Shown: positions 34,637 to 44,014, counted from the stretch's first letter. The stretch: DNA of 64,000 nt from Brevibacterium sp. W7.2 (GCF_018137945.1 NZ_CP073089.1:124001-188000), one strand, 5' to 3'. Numbers and translations: made by a program. The notes: generated by a model from the sequence alone, not told the origin.

Positions 34637-35140
34637 ATGACTGAGAATCCCGGATACGCCGAGCCGCAGGCGCGCCCCGCCGACTCGGACGACGAACCCA
34701 AAGGCCCCAACGCACCGATCTACACCGCTCGGGTGGAGAACCTCGGCGGCACGTCGGGAGAAGTGCGCGTCGAAGACGGTCCGACTCTCGCCACCGCCCC
34801 GACCTCGCACACGGAGCTCGGCAGCAACCCCGAGCAGTTCCTCGCGATGGCGTGGAGCACCTGCCTCGGCGAGACCCTCAAGGTCGTCCTCGCCGTCAAC
34901 GAGGTCGACGCCCTGTCACGGGTGCGCTGCGAGGTCGACCTCCACAAGGAGAAGTCCGGCGGCTTCTACTTCGTGCCCCGCGCCTTCATCTCCGTCGAGG
35001 GAGTCTCCGACGCGGATGCGGAGAAGTACGCCGCCCGCGCCCACGCCCGCTGTCCCATCTCGAAGCTCCTCAAGGGGATGGGCACCCCGGTCGTCGAGAT
35101 CGAGGACTACAAGAACCCCGACAACTTCCAGCTCAGCTGA
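34637..35140 (+). CDS. OsmC/Ohr family peroxidase
   Basis: This 167-aa OsmC-fold protein has both redox cysteines in place: AWSTCLGETL near residue 75 and ARCPISKLL near 137. The first belongs to the peroxide-reacting site and the second resolves it. It is expected to reduce organic hydroperoxides. It starts at ATG 34,637 (MTENPGY) and is divergent from the Mo-oxidoreductase gene with a 102-bp shared promoter region. The N-terminal 30 residues are acidic and Pro-rich, longer than usual. Confidence 0.85.
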   Translation: MTENPGYAEPQARPADSDDEPKGPNAPIYTARVENLGGTSGEVRVEDGPTLATAPTSHTELGSNPEQFLAMAWSTCLGETLKVVLAVNEVDALSRVRCEVDLHKEKSGGFYFVPRAFISVEGVSDADAEKYAARAHARCPISKLLKGMGTPVVEIEDYKNPDNFQLS

Positions 35141-35212
35141 GGCACCGCAGCCGGGACAGATGAGCGCATCGACCGTGCGCCTCCGCGATGAGCGGGGGCG
35201 CACGGTCGCGTG

Positions 35213-36076
35213 CTACCGGGCGCGCACCTCGGCGACGATGCCGGCGATGGCCTCGGCCGCCTCGGCGGGACGGATGAGCCACCGCAGATGCGAGGAGTCG
35301 AGCGTGATCACCCGGTAGGGATTGTCCGGGGTGAGGGCATCGCCCTCCCGGATGAGGCGGTCCTGCATCGGCAGGGGAATCGATCGATCCTCGCCGAGGC
35401 GGATGAACGTCCGCGGAATCGTGCCCCAGGTGTCCGCCTGGGCGCGGTCGTCCGGGCCGCCGGCGTCGAGGTTCTCGTCGGGCTGGAACGTGCCGACGAA
35501 GGTGAGGAACTCGTCGGCCGTGGCGTCGGCGCAGAAGAGGGCCTTGAGCGAGGCGAGCTGTTCGCCGGTGGCGCCGCGGAAGTTGCAGCGCAGGGCACCG
35601 AGCTGCCCCGGATCGCCGACGAGGAGGGACGCGAGGACGCCGGCATCGACGTCGGCCATCTCCGGTTCGGCGTTGTAGGCGGCGGCCTCGAGGTCGACCG
35701 GGGCCCACGCCGAGGTGTAGACGAGGTGGTCGAGCAGCTCGGGGTGCGCATTGCCCAGGGCGGTCAGGGCGATTCCGCCTCGGCTGTGGGCGAGGGCGAT
35801 GACGGGTCCGGTGTCGCGGAGGCGGCCGATCGCCTCGGCGAGATGGGCGACGGTGTCGGCCAGGCTCACCCCGGCCATCGCACTCGGGGCAGTGGCCAGC
35901 GCCCCAAGATCCTGCGGGGGCTGATACCCGTCGGGGATGACGGCGGAGAAGCCGTGGCCCGGCAGGTCGAGCGCGGCCGAGCGGACCCCGTGGGCGGCGA
36001 GTTCGGCCTGGAGCGGGGCGAACGTCAGCGAGTTCGCGAACGCGCCGTGGATGAGGACGACAGTGGGTTCGGACAT
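35213..36076 (-). CDS. Alpha/beta hydrolase
   Basis: This 287-aa alpha/beta-hydrolase-fold protein has the oxyanion region LIHGAFAN at residue 9, nucleophile elbow AHSRGG at about residue 95, and a C-terminal SSHLRW with the catalytic His. It resembles plant-type esterase/hydroxynitrile-lyase-like (EstC) bacterial members. The substrate is unknown. It is cytoplasmic, with no signal peptide, and monocistronic and convergent with OsmC. Confidence 0.83.
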   Translation of the reverse strand: MSEPTVVLIHGAFANSLTFAPLQAELAAHGVRSAALDLPGHGFSAVIPDGYQPPQDLGALATAPSAMAGVSLADTVAHLAEAIGRLRDTGPVIALAHSRGGIALTALGNAHPELLDHLVYTSAWAPVDLEAAAYNAEPEMADVDAGVLASLLVGDPGQLGALRCNFRGATGEQLASLKALFCADATADEFLTFVGTFQPDENLDAGGPDDRAQADTWGTIPRTFIRLGEDRSIPLPMQDRLIREGDALTPDNPYRVITLDSSHLRWLIRPAEAAEAIAGIVAEVRAR

Positions 36077-36236
36077 GCACTCACCCTAGCGGCACACGGT
36101 AGTGCGCAGGCGGGACGTGGTCTGACGCCACCGCGGCGGGGGCTCACGCAGGCCGAGTGCGTCGGTGGCGGAATGCGGAGCGCCCGGCCCGCATTACAGT
36201 GGGGGCGACAGTGATTGGGAGAGCAGAGGAGAGGTC

Positions 36237-36926
36237 ATGTCATTCACGGAGACCGTGCTGCTGGTGCTCGACCTCCTCGGCACATTCGTCTTCGCAATCT
36301 CCGGTGTGCTGCTCGCGGCACGCCGCGGCTACGACATCACCGGCGGCCTCGTCCTCGGTCTGCTCGCGGGAATCGGCGGCGGCATGATCCGCGACATCCT
36401 CCTCGACCGCGTGCCCAATGCGCTCGCCCACCCGATCTACCTCGCCCCGCCGCTGCTCGCGACCCTGCTCATCTACCTCATCGGGCAGCGCACGCTGCGC
36501 GCCCGGATCTGGATCATCGTCTTCGACGCGCTCGGCATGGGGCTCTTCAGCCTCACGGGCACGGCGATCGCGCTCGAAGCCGGCGCCCAGGCGCCCGTCG
36601 CGCTCCTCATGGGCGCGCTGACCGCGTGCGGTGGCGGACTCCTGCGCGATGTCGTCGCGAACGAGGATCCCGCGATCTTCCGCGGCACCGACCTCTACCT
36701 CATTCCCGCCCTCTTCGGTTCGGGGCTGACGATCCTCGCCGATCGGCTCGGTCTCCTCGGCGGCGTCACCTCGGTGCTCATCGCGGCGTTCGCCTTCGGG
36801 TTCAGGATGCTCGCGTGGAGACTGCAGTGGCGGGTGCCGCAGCCGATGCGCCAGTGGTCGCTGCGCGCCAGGGACGGGCAGTCGCGGCGCAAGCGCCTGC
36901 CCGCGGTGTTCCGCCGCCCCGACTGA
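36237..36926 (+). CDS. TRIC-like (UPF0126/YicG) membrane channel
   Basis: This 229-aa glycine-rich membrane protein has seven hydrophobic segments in two repeats, each with a GxxxG-rich signature: GLLAGIGGGMIRDILL and GALTACGGGLLRDVVA. These mark the prokaryotic TRIC cation channels (YadS/YicG family). It may conduct K+ or other ions. AGGAGAGG precedes ATG 36,237. The basic C-terminal 30 residues are cytoplasmic. Confidence 0.85.
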   Translation: MSFTETVLLVLDLLGTFVFAISGVLLAARRGYDITGGLVLGLLAGIGGGMIRDILLDRVPNALAHPIYLAPPLLATLLIYLIGQRTLRARIWIIVFDALGMGLFSLTGTAIALEAGAQAPVALLMGALTACGGGLLRDVVANEDPAIFRGTDLYLIPALFGSGLTILADRLGLLGGVTSVLIAAFAFGFRMLAWRLQWRVPQPMRQWSLRARDGQSRRKRLPAVFRRPD

Positions 36927-37021
36927 GCCCGCGGTCGCGGTGGACACGCTGCGGACGGGGGCTGTGCCGGTGACCTGCGCGGTCGTTGGGCCGGTCGTCC
37001 CGGACTCGGTCGCTGATGCGG

Positions 37022-37714
37022 TCAGAGGATCGGCGCCGAGGAGGCCGACGACGTCATGGCGAGCACGGCCCTGGCGATCTCCTCGATGATCTCCTGGGAT
37101 TCCGGTGTCGCCTCGGCGGCGCTGACCTGTCCGCGTTCGATCTCCTTGAGTCGGGTCGCCACCTCGGCGTTCCACGGCATCCGCGGCTGGAGCTGGACGT
37201 AGACCTGAGCCGCGGAGATGAGCGCGATGATCGCAGCGGTGCGCGCATCCGGAGCCCGGCCGTCGTCGAGGACGGCGGTGACACGGTCGCGGAGGGCCGC
37301 CTCGGCGCGCACATCGAGCGTCGGCCACCGGGTCGTCGGGAGCACGCCGAGGACCTTCTTCGTCTCGCGGAGGATGATGCCCTTCGCGGCCAAGCGGTCG
37401 AGCACGGGCTGGCGGACGTCGAGGTCGAGACCCGAGATGAGGCCGTACGCGGAGTGCTCGCGCGTGCCCATCGCCCGCAGCGCCTCGGCGAGGATCGGAT
37501 CGATCTGCGGGTCGGGGGTCGTGCGCTTCGCATGGATGAGGGTGCCGCCGACCCGGCGATGCGAATGGACCTCGAGGCGGCCGGTGAGCGCGAGTTCGGC
37601 GAGGACGGCGCCGGGCAGGACGCAGTGGAGGACCTTCGAGCCGGCGATCGCGCTGCCGTCATCGGCCAGGAGCAGGAGCATGAGCTCTTCGACGATGAGC
37701 AGTTCGTCTTCCAT
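37022..37714 (-). CDS. GPP34 (GOLPH3-like) domain protein
   Basis: This 230-aa protein begins MEDELLIVEELMLLLLADDG, the typical GPP34 start. Further family features are the conserved GAVLAELAL segment, GLISGLDLD-like helices and a beta-hairpin near RETKKVLG. In eukaryotes the fold binds PI4P at the Golgi; in actinobacteria its role is unknown. Upstream, between its start and ppk2, lies a tandem repeat region. Confidence 0.8.
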   Translation of the reverse strand: MEDELLIVEELMLLLLADDGSAIAGSKVLHCVLPGAVLAELALTGRLEVHSHRRVGGTLIHAKRTTPDPQIDPILAEALRAMGTREHSAYGLISGLDLDVRQPVLDRLAAKGIILRETKKVLGVLPTTRWPTLDVRAEAALRDRVTAVLDDGRAPDARTAAIIALISAAQVYVQLQPRMPWNAEVATRLKEIERGQVSAAEATPESQEIIEEIARAVLAMTSSASSAPIL

Positions 37715-37842
37715 GGGGCGCCCCTCCCGCTGCGGTGATTCCAGGGTAGGCGATGGGATGCGGTCTCGCCCAGGGGTCGTCGGGTCGCCGGGGCCGGGGA
37801 TACGTGAGTCTGTGGGTCCGGGGACGGCAGGTCGCCGGGACC

Positions 37843-37904
37843 GTGACTTGCGGGTCACTGGGTCCGTGACTTGCGGGTCACTGGGTCCGTGACTTGCGGG
37901 TCAC
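37843..37904. repeat. Tandem 23-bp repeat with internal dyads
   Basis: There are 2.7 copies of a 23-bp unit, each containing GTGAC-N6-GTCAC. It lies between the GPP34 start (37,714) and the PPK2 start (37,955). It could be an operator array or a simple expansion. Confidence 0.7.
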
Positions 37905-37954
37905 GGCGTCCGAGGATTGTGGACGGCCGGTTGCCCACCTGCGAAGATGATCGC

Positions 37955-38806
37955 ATGAGCAGCCATTGGACCGAAGATCCCCAGCCCCTTCTGCGCGTCG
38001 ACGAGGGCTTCCGCCTCGCCGATGTCGATCCGGAGGCGACCCCCGGCTACGAAGGCGACAAGAAGACCGGTCAGAAGGAGCTCGCGGCGACCGCAGCGCA
38101 GCTCGATGACCTGCAGGAACGCCTGTTCGCCGCCCATCACGACGCGGAGACGGGCCCTGCCGTGCTCCTCGTGCTCCAGGCGATGGACACGGCGGGCAAG
38201 GGCGGGATCGTCCGTCACGTCGTCGGGTCCGTCGACCCGCAGGGCGTCGAGCTCGCGGCGTTCAAGAAGCCCACCGACGAGGAGCTCGAGCACGACTTCC
38301 TCTGGCGCATCCGTCCGCATGTGCCGGGGCCGGGGATGATCGGCGTCTTCGACCGCTCGCACTATGAGGACGTGCTCATCGGCAAGGTCCGTGAGCTCGC
38401 CGATGCCGAGGAGATCGAGCGCCGCTACCAGGCGATCAACGACTTCGAGGCCGAACTCGCCGCGGCGGGCGTCATCGTCATCAAGGTCATGCTCCACATC
38501 TCACCCGACGAGCAGCGCGACCGCCTCCTCGAGCGCCTCGACCGGCCCGACAAGTACTGGAAGTACAACACCGGCGACGTCGACGAACGACTCCTCTGGC
38601 CCGAGTACATGCAGGCCTACCAGGATGTCTTCGACCGCACCTCGACCGAGGTCGCGCCCTGGCACGTCGTTCCCGCCAACCGCAAGTGGTACGCCCGCCT
38701 GGCCGTGCAGCGCCTCATCCTCGATGCCCTCGAGCGCATCGACCCGCAGTGGCCGCCGGCCGACTTCGACATCGAGGTCGAGAAGAAGCGCCTCCTCGCA
38801 AGCTGA
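37955..38806 (+). CDS. Polyphosphate kinase 2 family protein
   Basis: This 283-aa PPK2 enzyme has Walker A AMDTAGKGG (about residue 75), Walker B-like GVFDRSHYEDVL and lid region RLDRPDKYWKYN. The length matches single-domain class I or III PPK2 enzymes, which transfer phosphate between polyphosphate and nucleotides (NDP or NMP). The class is not resolved by eye. ATG at 37,955 lies 50 bp past the 23-bp repeats. Confidence 0.87.
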   Translation: MSSHWTEDPQPLLRVDEGFRLADVDPEATPGYEGDKKTGQKELAATAAQLDDLQERLFAAHHDAETGPAVLLVLQAMDTAGKGGIVRHVVGSVDPQGVELAAFKKPTDEELEHDFLWRIRPHVPGPGMIGVFDRSHYEDVLIGKVRELADAEEIERRYQAINDFEAELAAAGVIVIKVMLHISPDEQRDRLLERLDRPDKYWKYNTGDVDERLLWPEYMQAYQDVFDRTSTEVAPWHVVPANRKWYARLAVQRLILDALERIDPQWPPADFDIEVEKKRLLAS

Positions 38807-38830
38807 GGCGGGTGAGCGCCCCCGCGCAGG

Positions 38831-39253
38831 TCAGTCGCGGCGGACGCTGTAGCTCACGGGAGTCGCGTGCTCGACAGTGCGCGAGACCGTGCAGTACTTG
38901 TCGTGGGAGAGTCCGACGAGCTTCTCGATCTGCGCATCCGCACGGCGGCCCGCCTCATCATCGGGGAACGCGAGGTCGAAGTCGAGGTGGACGTTCTCGA
39001 GCCGGTTGGCGCCGTCCTCGACGATCTTGTCGGCGCTCGCCCGGACGTCGAACCGTTCAGCGTCGGTGTGACGGCTCGTCACGGTGTCGACGTCGATCGA
39101 TGAGCATCCGGCCACCGCCGCCAGCAGCAGTTCGACGGGGGTCATGAGCCCGTCACCGCGACCGAATTCGATGCTCGCGCCGTTCGGGGCAGTGGCGCGG
39201 TAGTGGTTGGGGGCGATGCGGGTCAGTTCGATGCTGCGCTTGTCTTCGCTCAT
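38831..39253 (-). CDS. OsmC family protein (YhfA-like)
   Basis: This 140-aa OsmC-fold protein has VAGCSSIDV (first Cys about 50) and KYCTVSRTV (second Cys near 120), the redox pair of this superfamily. It is shorter than the OsmC at 34,637 and resembles the YhfA branch, whose physiological role is poorly known. The stop lies 25 bp after the convergent ppk2 stop. A GCAGAG microsatellite begins 13 bp upstream of the start. Confidence 0.83.
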   Translation of the reverse strand: MSEDKRSIELTRIAPNHYRATAPNGASIEFGRGDGLMTPVELLLAAVAGCSSIDVDTVTSRHTDAERFDVRASADKIVEDGANRLENVHLDFDLAFPDDEAGRRADAQIEKLVGLSHDKYCTVSRTVEHATPVSYSVRRD

Positions 39254-39265
39254 GGTCCCATCATG

Positions 39266-39300
39266 GCAGAGGCAGAGGCAGAGGCAGAGGCAGAGGCAGA
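39266..39300. repeat. GCAGAG hexanucleotide microsatellite
   Basis: Nearly six tandem copies of GCAGAG sit between the OsmC start (39,253) and the isochorismatase stop (39,350), in the leader or promoter of the OsmC gene. Copy-number change here could alter expression. Confidence 0.85.
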
Positions 39301-39349
39301 CGACGGTCTACTCCCTCGCCGACCGCCGGTCAGGCGGGGTCGCGCCGTG

Positions 39350-39937
39350 TCACCGGGTGCCGAAGTCGATGTCGGCGGATTCCTTCACCGCGGCGGTGCG
39401 ACCGGGTCCCGATTCGAATCCCCAGTAGAGGTTCGTGTGGGAGACGACCATCTCCGGCTCTGGCGCGCCCCATGCGGTGAGGTCCTCGGTGGTGTGCGCG
39501 TCGGAGACGAGGGTGACGTCGTAGCCGCGCGAGAACCCGCCGTGGATCGTCGAGCGCACGCACGCATCCGACTGTGCGCCGGTGACGACGAGGTGGCCGA
39601 TGTCGCGGCTGGCCAACACGTCCTCGAAGTCGGTCTCCTCGAAGGTGTTGCCGTGGGTCTTCTCGACGATCGCCTCACCGTCGGCGGGAGCGAGCGCGTC
39701 GACGATCTGCCACTGCGGGGAGTCGACCGGCATTTCGTCCGAGCTGTGCCGGACCCACACCACCTCGGTGCCGGCATCGCGCGCCCGGTCCACGAGACCC
39801 GAGATCGTGTCGATCACCTCGGGGGCCTTCCACGATTCGGCCATCACGCCGTTCTGCACGTCGATGACGATCAGAGCGGAGTCCGGCCGGTCCGCGGGGC
39901 GGGCGGGAGCGGGGGTGGATGCTGAGTCAGCAATCAT
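39350..39937 (-). CDS. Isochorismatase-family cysteine hydrolase
   Basis: This 195-aa hydrolase carries the triad Asp (LIVIDVQNG), Lys (VEKTHGNTF) and Cys (SDACVRST). GAGGAGG before ATG 39,937 sets the start; an upstream start at 39,988 lacks a site. Relatives hydrolyse amides such as nicotinamide or cleave vinyl ethers; the substrate here is unknown. It lies directly downstream of the small membrane protein gene on the same strand. Confidence 0.83.
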   Translation of the reverse strand: MIADSASTPAPARPADRPDSALIVIDVQNGVMAESWKAPEVIDTISGLVDRARDAGTEVVWVRHSSDEMPVDSPQWQIVDALAPADGEAIVEKTHGNTFEETDFEDVLASRDIGHLVVTGAQSDACVRSTIHGGFSRGYDVTLVSDAHTTEDLTAWGAPEPEMVVSHTNLYWGFESGPGRTAAVKESADIDFGTR

Positions 39938-40003
39938 GTGATCCTCCTCGATCCCTTCGATGATCTGCCAGTTCGGCTCGCCGGTCAAGGGCGGTTCCCG
40001 AAC

Positions 40004-40375
40004 TCAGCCGAGGTTGGCGGAGGGACTGCGGCGGGCCGCGATGAACGAGCGGATGCCGAGGATGATGTAGATGATGAGGAGGACGAACGTGATCGTGCTG
40101 ACGATGACGGCGGCCGGGCGCTCGGCGGTGCCGGCGAAGAGGGCGCCGAGCTGCAGGACGTTCATGAACGTGCCGATGACGCCGAGGAGGGCGACGACGA
40201 GCGCGATGTGGATCCCGATCTTCGGGCGGCGGATGCCGATGACACCGCAGATCGCGATGACGAGACCGAGGAACGCGGGGATGAGCGCGGTCACGCTGGC
40301 CATGGCGGTGGCGAACCACGCGATGACTCCGAGGACGATGAGGACGATTCCGAGGCCGATCGTGATCTTCGGCAT
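40004..40375 (-). CDS. Small four-helix membrane protein, unknown
   Basis: This 123-aa protein has four hydrophobic segments nearly filling the sequence, and short loops with GIRRPKIG and RSFIAARRS. No family is recognised beyond generic actinobacterial membrane proteins. It is followed 66 bp later by the isochorismatase gene. Confidence 0.65.
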   Translation of the reverse strand: MPKITIGLGIVLIVLGVIAWFATAMASVTALIPAFLGLVIAICGVIGIRRPKIGIHIALVVALLGVIGTFMNVLQLGALFAGTAERPAAVIVSTITFVLLIIYIILGIRSFIAARRSPSANLG

Positions 40376-40613
40376 GAGCAGACTCCTTGGTCAGGTGCGC
40401 TGTGTGCGCAGATGTGCGTCCGTGGACCAGCCTAGTGGGGGTGGTTCCGCGACGTGAACGATCCCCTAGTGTGGGACGCGGGCGCTCGCGAGATGGAATG
40501 CCGGGTTGTCCCCACGGTCGGCCTGTCCGGCTGGTGGAGTCGGCCGCGTCCGACTGGCATGATCGGGCGGTGCAGTCCGACTGGAGCGATAGGGCAGAGA
40601 GGAGAGCGCCGAG

Positions 40614-41429
40614 GTGATCGAGACCCGCGCTGTCGCGTTCACTCCGATCAAGGGAACTCGGCACAGCGTCCAACCGGACGCCGAGTTCGATGCGCACGGT
40701 CCGCTCGGCGATCGTCGCTTCTGCCTCATCGATGCCGTCCGCGGGCGGGTTCTGCGGACCGTGCAGCATCCGTCGCTGCTCTCCGTCGTCGCACGCCTGC
40801 AGGGTTCTCAGCTTTCGGTGACGCTGCCCGACGGCACCACGGTCGCCGAAGCGCCTCAACTCTCCGGTGAGACGCTGACCTGCGATTACTGGGGACGCTC
40901 CGTCGAACTCTGTCTGACGACCGGCGCCCACAGCGAGCTGCTCTCCGACCACCTCGGACAGGCGGTGCACCTGGCTCAGGCCCCGCGCGGAGCGATCGTC
41001 TTCGGACAGCCGCTGACAATCGTCGCCACAGCCTCAATCGCCGAAGTGGCCGACAGTGCGGAGGAGAACGGCACCGGGACAGCCGGGCATGCTGCGGTGG
41101 CCGACGGTGAACGGGCTCGGACGATCGGTGATACCGCAGTGGCTGATCTCTTCCACCGCTTCCGGGCGACGCTTCTCGTCGAGACCGACGAGCCGTTCGT
41201 CGAGGAGACGTGGCTGGGGAGGGTGATGACCGTGCGCGGGGCGGTCGACGGGCTGCGGGTGCGGATCGAGGGACCGGTGCCGCGCTGTGCGGTCATCGAT
41301 TTCGATCCGATGACCGGGGAGCGCACCGGCCGTCTGCTGCGGACGCTTGCCGCGACGAGGGCGACGAACCGTGTGGGCGAGCCCTTCTTCGGCGTCTACG
41401 CCGAGGTGGTCCAGCACTCCGGATGCTGA
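40614..41429 (+). CDS. MOSC-domain protein (mARC/YcbX-like)
   Basis: This 271-aa protein has an N-terminal beta-barrel MOSC_N domain (VAFTPIKGTRHSVQPDAEF, GPLGDRRFCLID) and a C-terminal MOSC domain with RATLLVETDEPFVEETWLGR and GPVPRCAVIDFDP, whose Cys is the expected Mo-cofactor ligand. Such proteins reduce N-hydroxylated compounds or carry sulfurated Moco. A 25-residue low-complexity insertion lies near residue 150. GTG start 40,614 follows AGAGAGGAG. Confidence 0.83.
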   Translation: MIETRAVAFTPIKGTRHSVQPDAEFDAHGPLGDRRFCLIDAVRGRVLRTVQHPSLLSVVARLQGSQLSVTLPDGTTVAEAPQLSGETLTCDYWGRSVELCLTTGAHSELLSDHLGQAVHLAQAPRGAIVFGQPLTIVATASIAEVADSAEENGTGTAGHAAVADGERARTIGDTAVADLFHRFRATLLVETDEPFVEETWLGRVMTVRGAVDGLRVRIEGPVPRCAVIDFDPMTGERTGRLLRTLAATRATNRVGEPFFGVYAEVVQHSGC

Positions 41430-41534
41430 GGGACTCGGCGCAGAGCGGCCGAGCGATGTGTTGTCGAGCGCAGAGCGGCCGAGCACTGTATTGCCGAGTG
41501 CCCTGAGGGTTGCTGAGATCCGTCGCTCGCGGCC

Positions 41535-42800
41535 TCAGGTGACCGCGCCGCGAACCTGATACTCGGGGGTGTCCCACAGGCGGTTGTCGAGGATGTCGCG
41601 CAGCGCTTCGACGGTGTCCCACACGTCGGTGAAGCCGAGGTAGAGCGGGGTGAGGCCGAAGCGGAGGATCGAGGGCTCTCGGTAGTCGCCGATGATGCCG
41701 CGGTCGATGAGCGCGCTCATGATCGCGAATCCCTCCTCGTGGGCGATCGAGACCTGCGAACCGCGGTGCGCATGGTCGCGCGGGGTGACGATCTCGACCG
41801 AGTGCGCGGCCAAGCGCTGCTCGACGAGGTCGATGAAGAGGTCGCTGAGTTCGAGCGACTTCGCCCGCACCGCGCTCATGTCCGCGCGCGCGGCCACGTC
41901 GAGCCCCACCTCGGCGACGGACATCGACACGATGCCCTGCGTGCCGGTGAGGAAACGGCGGATCCCGTCGGCGGGGGCGTAGTCCGGGCTCATCTCGAAC
42001 GGCTTCGCGTGACTCCACCACCCCGACAGCGGCTGGGCGAACCGGTTCTGCAGGTCCTCGGACACCCAGATGAAGGCCGGGGACCCGGGGCCGCCGTTGA
42101 GGAACTTGTACGTGCATCCGACGGCCATGTCGGCGCCGTCGCCGGCGAGGTCGATGGGCAGGGCGCCGGCCGAATGGCACAGATCCCAGATCGCCAGGGC
42201 GCCGCCGGCATGGATCGCCTCGGTCGTCGACCGCATGTCGAATAGCCGGCCGGTGCGGTAGTTGACGTGGGTGAGGACGACGAGGGCCACCTCGTCGCTC
42301 ATCGACTGGGGGAAGCCCGCGGTCACCTCGGCGTCGTCGACGAGGCGCACTTCGTACCCGTCGTCGAGCTGCTCGGCGAGGCCCTGGAGCATGTAGATGT
42401 CGGAGGGGAAGTTCTCCCGCTGGGTGAGGATGATCCGGCGGTCGGGGGCGTCCTCGCGCTGGATGCGCAGCGCCGCCGAGGCGGCCTTGAAGAGATTGAT
42501 CGACGTCGTGTCCGTGACGACCGTGCTGCCGGCACCGCCGCCGACGAGGCCGGAGACCTTCTCGCCGAGTGCGGCCGGCATCTCGAACCAGCCCGCGGTG
42601 TTCCACGAGCGGATGAGGCCGGTGCCCCATTCCTCGGCGATGACCTCCTGCGCCCGCTCGGCAGCGCCGCGCGGACGTGCGCCCAGCGAATTGCCGTCGA
42701 GGTAGATCGTGCCCTCGTCGATGATGAAGTCGTCGCGGAAGCCGCGCAGTGGGTCAGCGGCGTCGCGGCGTTCGCAGGCGGCGCGGTCGATCTCGGTCAT
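41535..42800 (-). CDS. kynU: Kynureninase
   Basis: This 421-aa PLP enzyme splits kynurenine to anthranilate and alanine. Diagnostic features are YLDGNSLG near the N-terminus, RSWNTAGWF, TDTTSINLFKA, and CTYKFLNGGPGSPAF with the PLP lysine. The start at 42,800 (MTEIDRAACERR) excludes a 43-residue upstream extension. It is divergent from an Lrp/AsnC-type regulator, as in other bacteria where KynR controls kyn genes. Tryptophan dioxygenase and formamidase genes are not in the window. Confidence 0.9.
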   Translation of the reverse strand: MTEIDRAACERRDAADPLRGFRDDFIIDEGTIYLDGNSLGARPRGAAERAQEVIAEEWGTGLIRSWNTAGWFEMPAALGEKVSGLVGGGAGSTVVTDTTSINLFKAASAALRIQREDAPDRRIILTQRENFPSDIYMLQGLAEQLDDGYEVRLVDDAEVTAGFPQSMSDEVALVVLTHVNYRTGRLFDMRSTTEAIHAGGALAIWDLCHSAGALPIDLAGDGADMAVGCTYKFLNGGPGSPAFIWVSEDLQNRFAQPLSGWWSHAKPFEMSPDYAPADGIRRFLTGTQGIVSMSVAEVGLDVAARADMSAVRAKSLELSDLFIDLVEQRLAAHSVEIVTPRDHAHRGSQVSIAHEEGFAIMSALIDRGIIGDYREPSILRFGLTPLYLGFTDVWDTVEALRDILDNRLWDTPEYQVRGAVT

Positions 42801-42937
42801 CGAGGGTCCTTCCTTCGCAGGTCCGTCACAGTCGGGCGGCGACGACGGTGACTCGTCGGGTCGCCTTCCCATCGTGCCAAAGATGCGAGAAGATCGATGC
42901 GGAAGTGAACGATCGACGGAAAACCTCAAGGAGAACG

Positions 42938-43420
42938 GTGAATCATTCGAGTCTCATCGCCGATCACCGTGCCGAACCCGGTGCACCCCTGGCCGCGACC
43001 GACCTCGCGATCCTCCGCGAGCTCAGCGCCGATGCCCGGATCTCGAACAAGGTGCTCGCCGAGCGGGTGGGACTCGCGCCCTCGACGTGCTCGGGCCGGG
43101 TGAGCGCTCTGCGCCGGCGCGGGGTCATCAGGGGCTTCCACGCCGACATCGACTGGGAGGCGCTCGGTCTCACGGTCTTCGGAATGGTCTCCGTGCGGAT
43201 GACACCGGTCGGACGCGCCGCGATCGCCTCGGTCATCGCCCGTCTGCTCGACGTGCCCGAGACCCTCGAGGTCTTCCAGGTCTCCGGCGAGCGCGACCTC
43301 CTCGTCCACATCGCCGCGAGCCACCCCCGCGGTCTCCACACGTTCATCGAGGAGCATCTCTCGGACACGACGATCGCGCACACGCAGACGAGCCTCGTCT
43401 TCGGCCATCACCGCGGGTGA
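42938..43420 (+). CDS. Lrp/AsnC-family regulator, KynR-like
   Basis: This 160-aa Lrp/AsnC protein has an N-terminal helix-turn-helix (residues 20-65, ILRELSADARISNKVLAERVGL) and a RAM ligand domain (about 85-155). GTG 42,938 follows AAGGAGA. It is divergent from kynU over 137 bp, so it likely senses kynurenine and activates kynU (inference from KynR systems). Confidence 0.85.
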   Translation: MNHSSLIADHRAEPGAPLAATDLAILRELSADARISNKVLAERVGLAPSTCSGRVSALRRRGVIRGFHADIDWEALGLTVFGMVSVRMTPVGRAAIASVIARLLDVPETLEVFQVSGERDLLVHIAASHPRGLHTFIEEHLSDTTIAHTQTSLVFGHHRG

Positions 43421-43564
43421 GCTCGCCCGCCGAGGTGAGGTCGGGCAACCCGCACCCGCCGAGGCGGGCGCATGCAGCCGTGACCGTTGACTCGGCGTCG
43501 GCGACCGGTGAGGATGAGGTGCGGCACCGCACCCACGCGATCACCCCACTGCGAAGGAGCAGTC

Positions 43565-44014
43565 ATGTCCCAGATCTTCGTCAACCTGCCCACCCTCGAC
43601 CTCGAACGGGCGAAGGCCTTCTACTCGGCGCTCGGCACGCAGATCGTCCCCGAGTTCTCCGACGACAACGCCGCGTGCGTGAAGTGGGACGACGCGATCT
43701 TCTTCATGATCCTCACCAAGGAGTATCTGCAGACCTTCACCGACAAGCCGATCGCCGATCCGCACTCCGTGGCGCAGGTGATGACCGCGCTCTCCCGGGA
43801 CTCCCGGGCCGATGTCGATGCGATGCGCACCGCGATCCTCGAAGCAGGTGGCGGAGAGAACCGCCCACCGACGGATCACGGGTTCATGTACGGCATCAGC
43901 ATGACCGATCCGGACGGGAACATCCTCGAATTCATGTGGATGGACCCGGCTGCCGCCGAGGCGGGACCGGAGGCGTTCGCGCAGACGGAGGCGACGGCCG
44001 ATCAGCCTCTGTGA
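43565..44014 (+). CDS. VOC-family (glyoxalase/bleomycin-resistance-like) protein
   Basis: This 149-aa single-domain vicinal-oxygen-chelate protein begins [24 protein letters not shown] and ends in [14 protein letters not shown]. This is the lactoylglutathione-lyase-related subgroup often annotated as extradiol dioxygenase-like; the substrate is unknown. GAAGGAG precedes the ATG. Its stop overlaps the convergent recQ stop by 13 bp. Confidence 0.82.
   Translation: MSQIFVNLPTLDLERAKAFYSALGTQIVPEFSDDNAACVKWDDAIFFMILTKEYLQTFTDKPIADPHSVAQVMTALSRDSRADVDAMRTAILEAGGGENRPPTDHGFMYGISMTDPDGNILEFMWMDPAAAEAGPEAFAQTEATADQPL

Noticed and set aside
32948..34810. Extended N-terminus of the molybdopterin oxidoreductase
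   Set aside because: The extra 92 residues overlap the divergent OsmC gene and look non-coding; the membrane domain starts at 34,534.
41535..43420. A complete kynurenine catabolic cluster
   Set aside because: Only kynureninase and an Lrp-type regulator are present; no dioxygenase or formamidase gene lies nearby.
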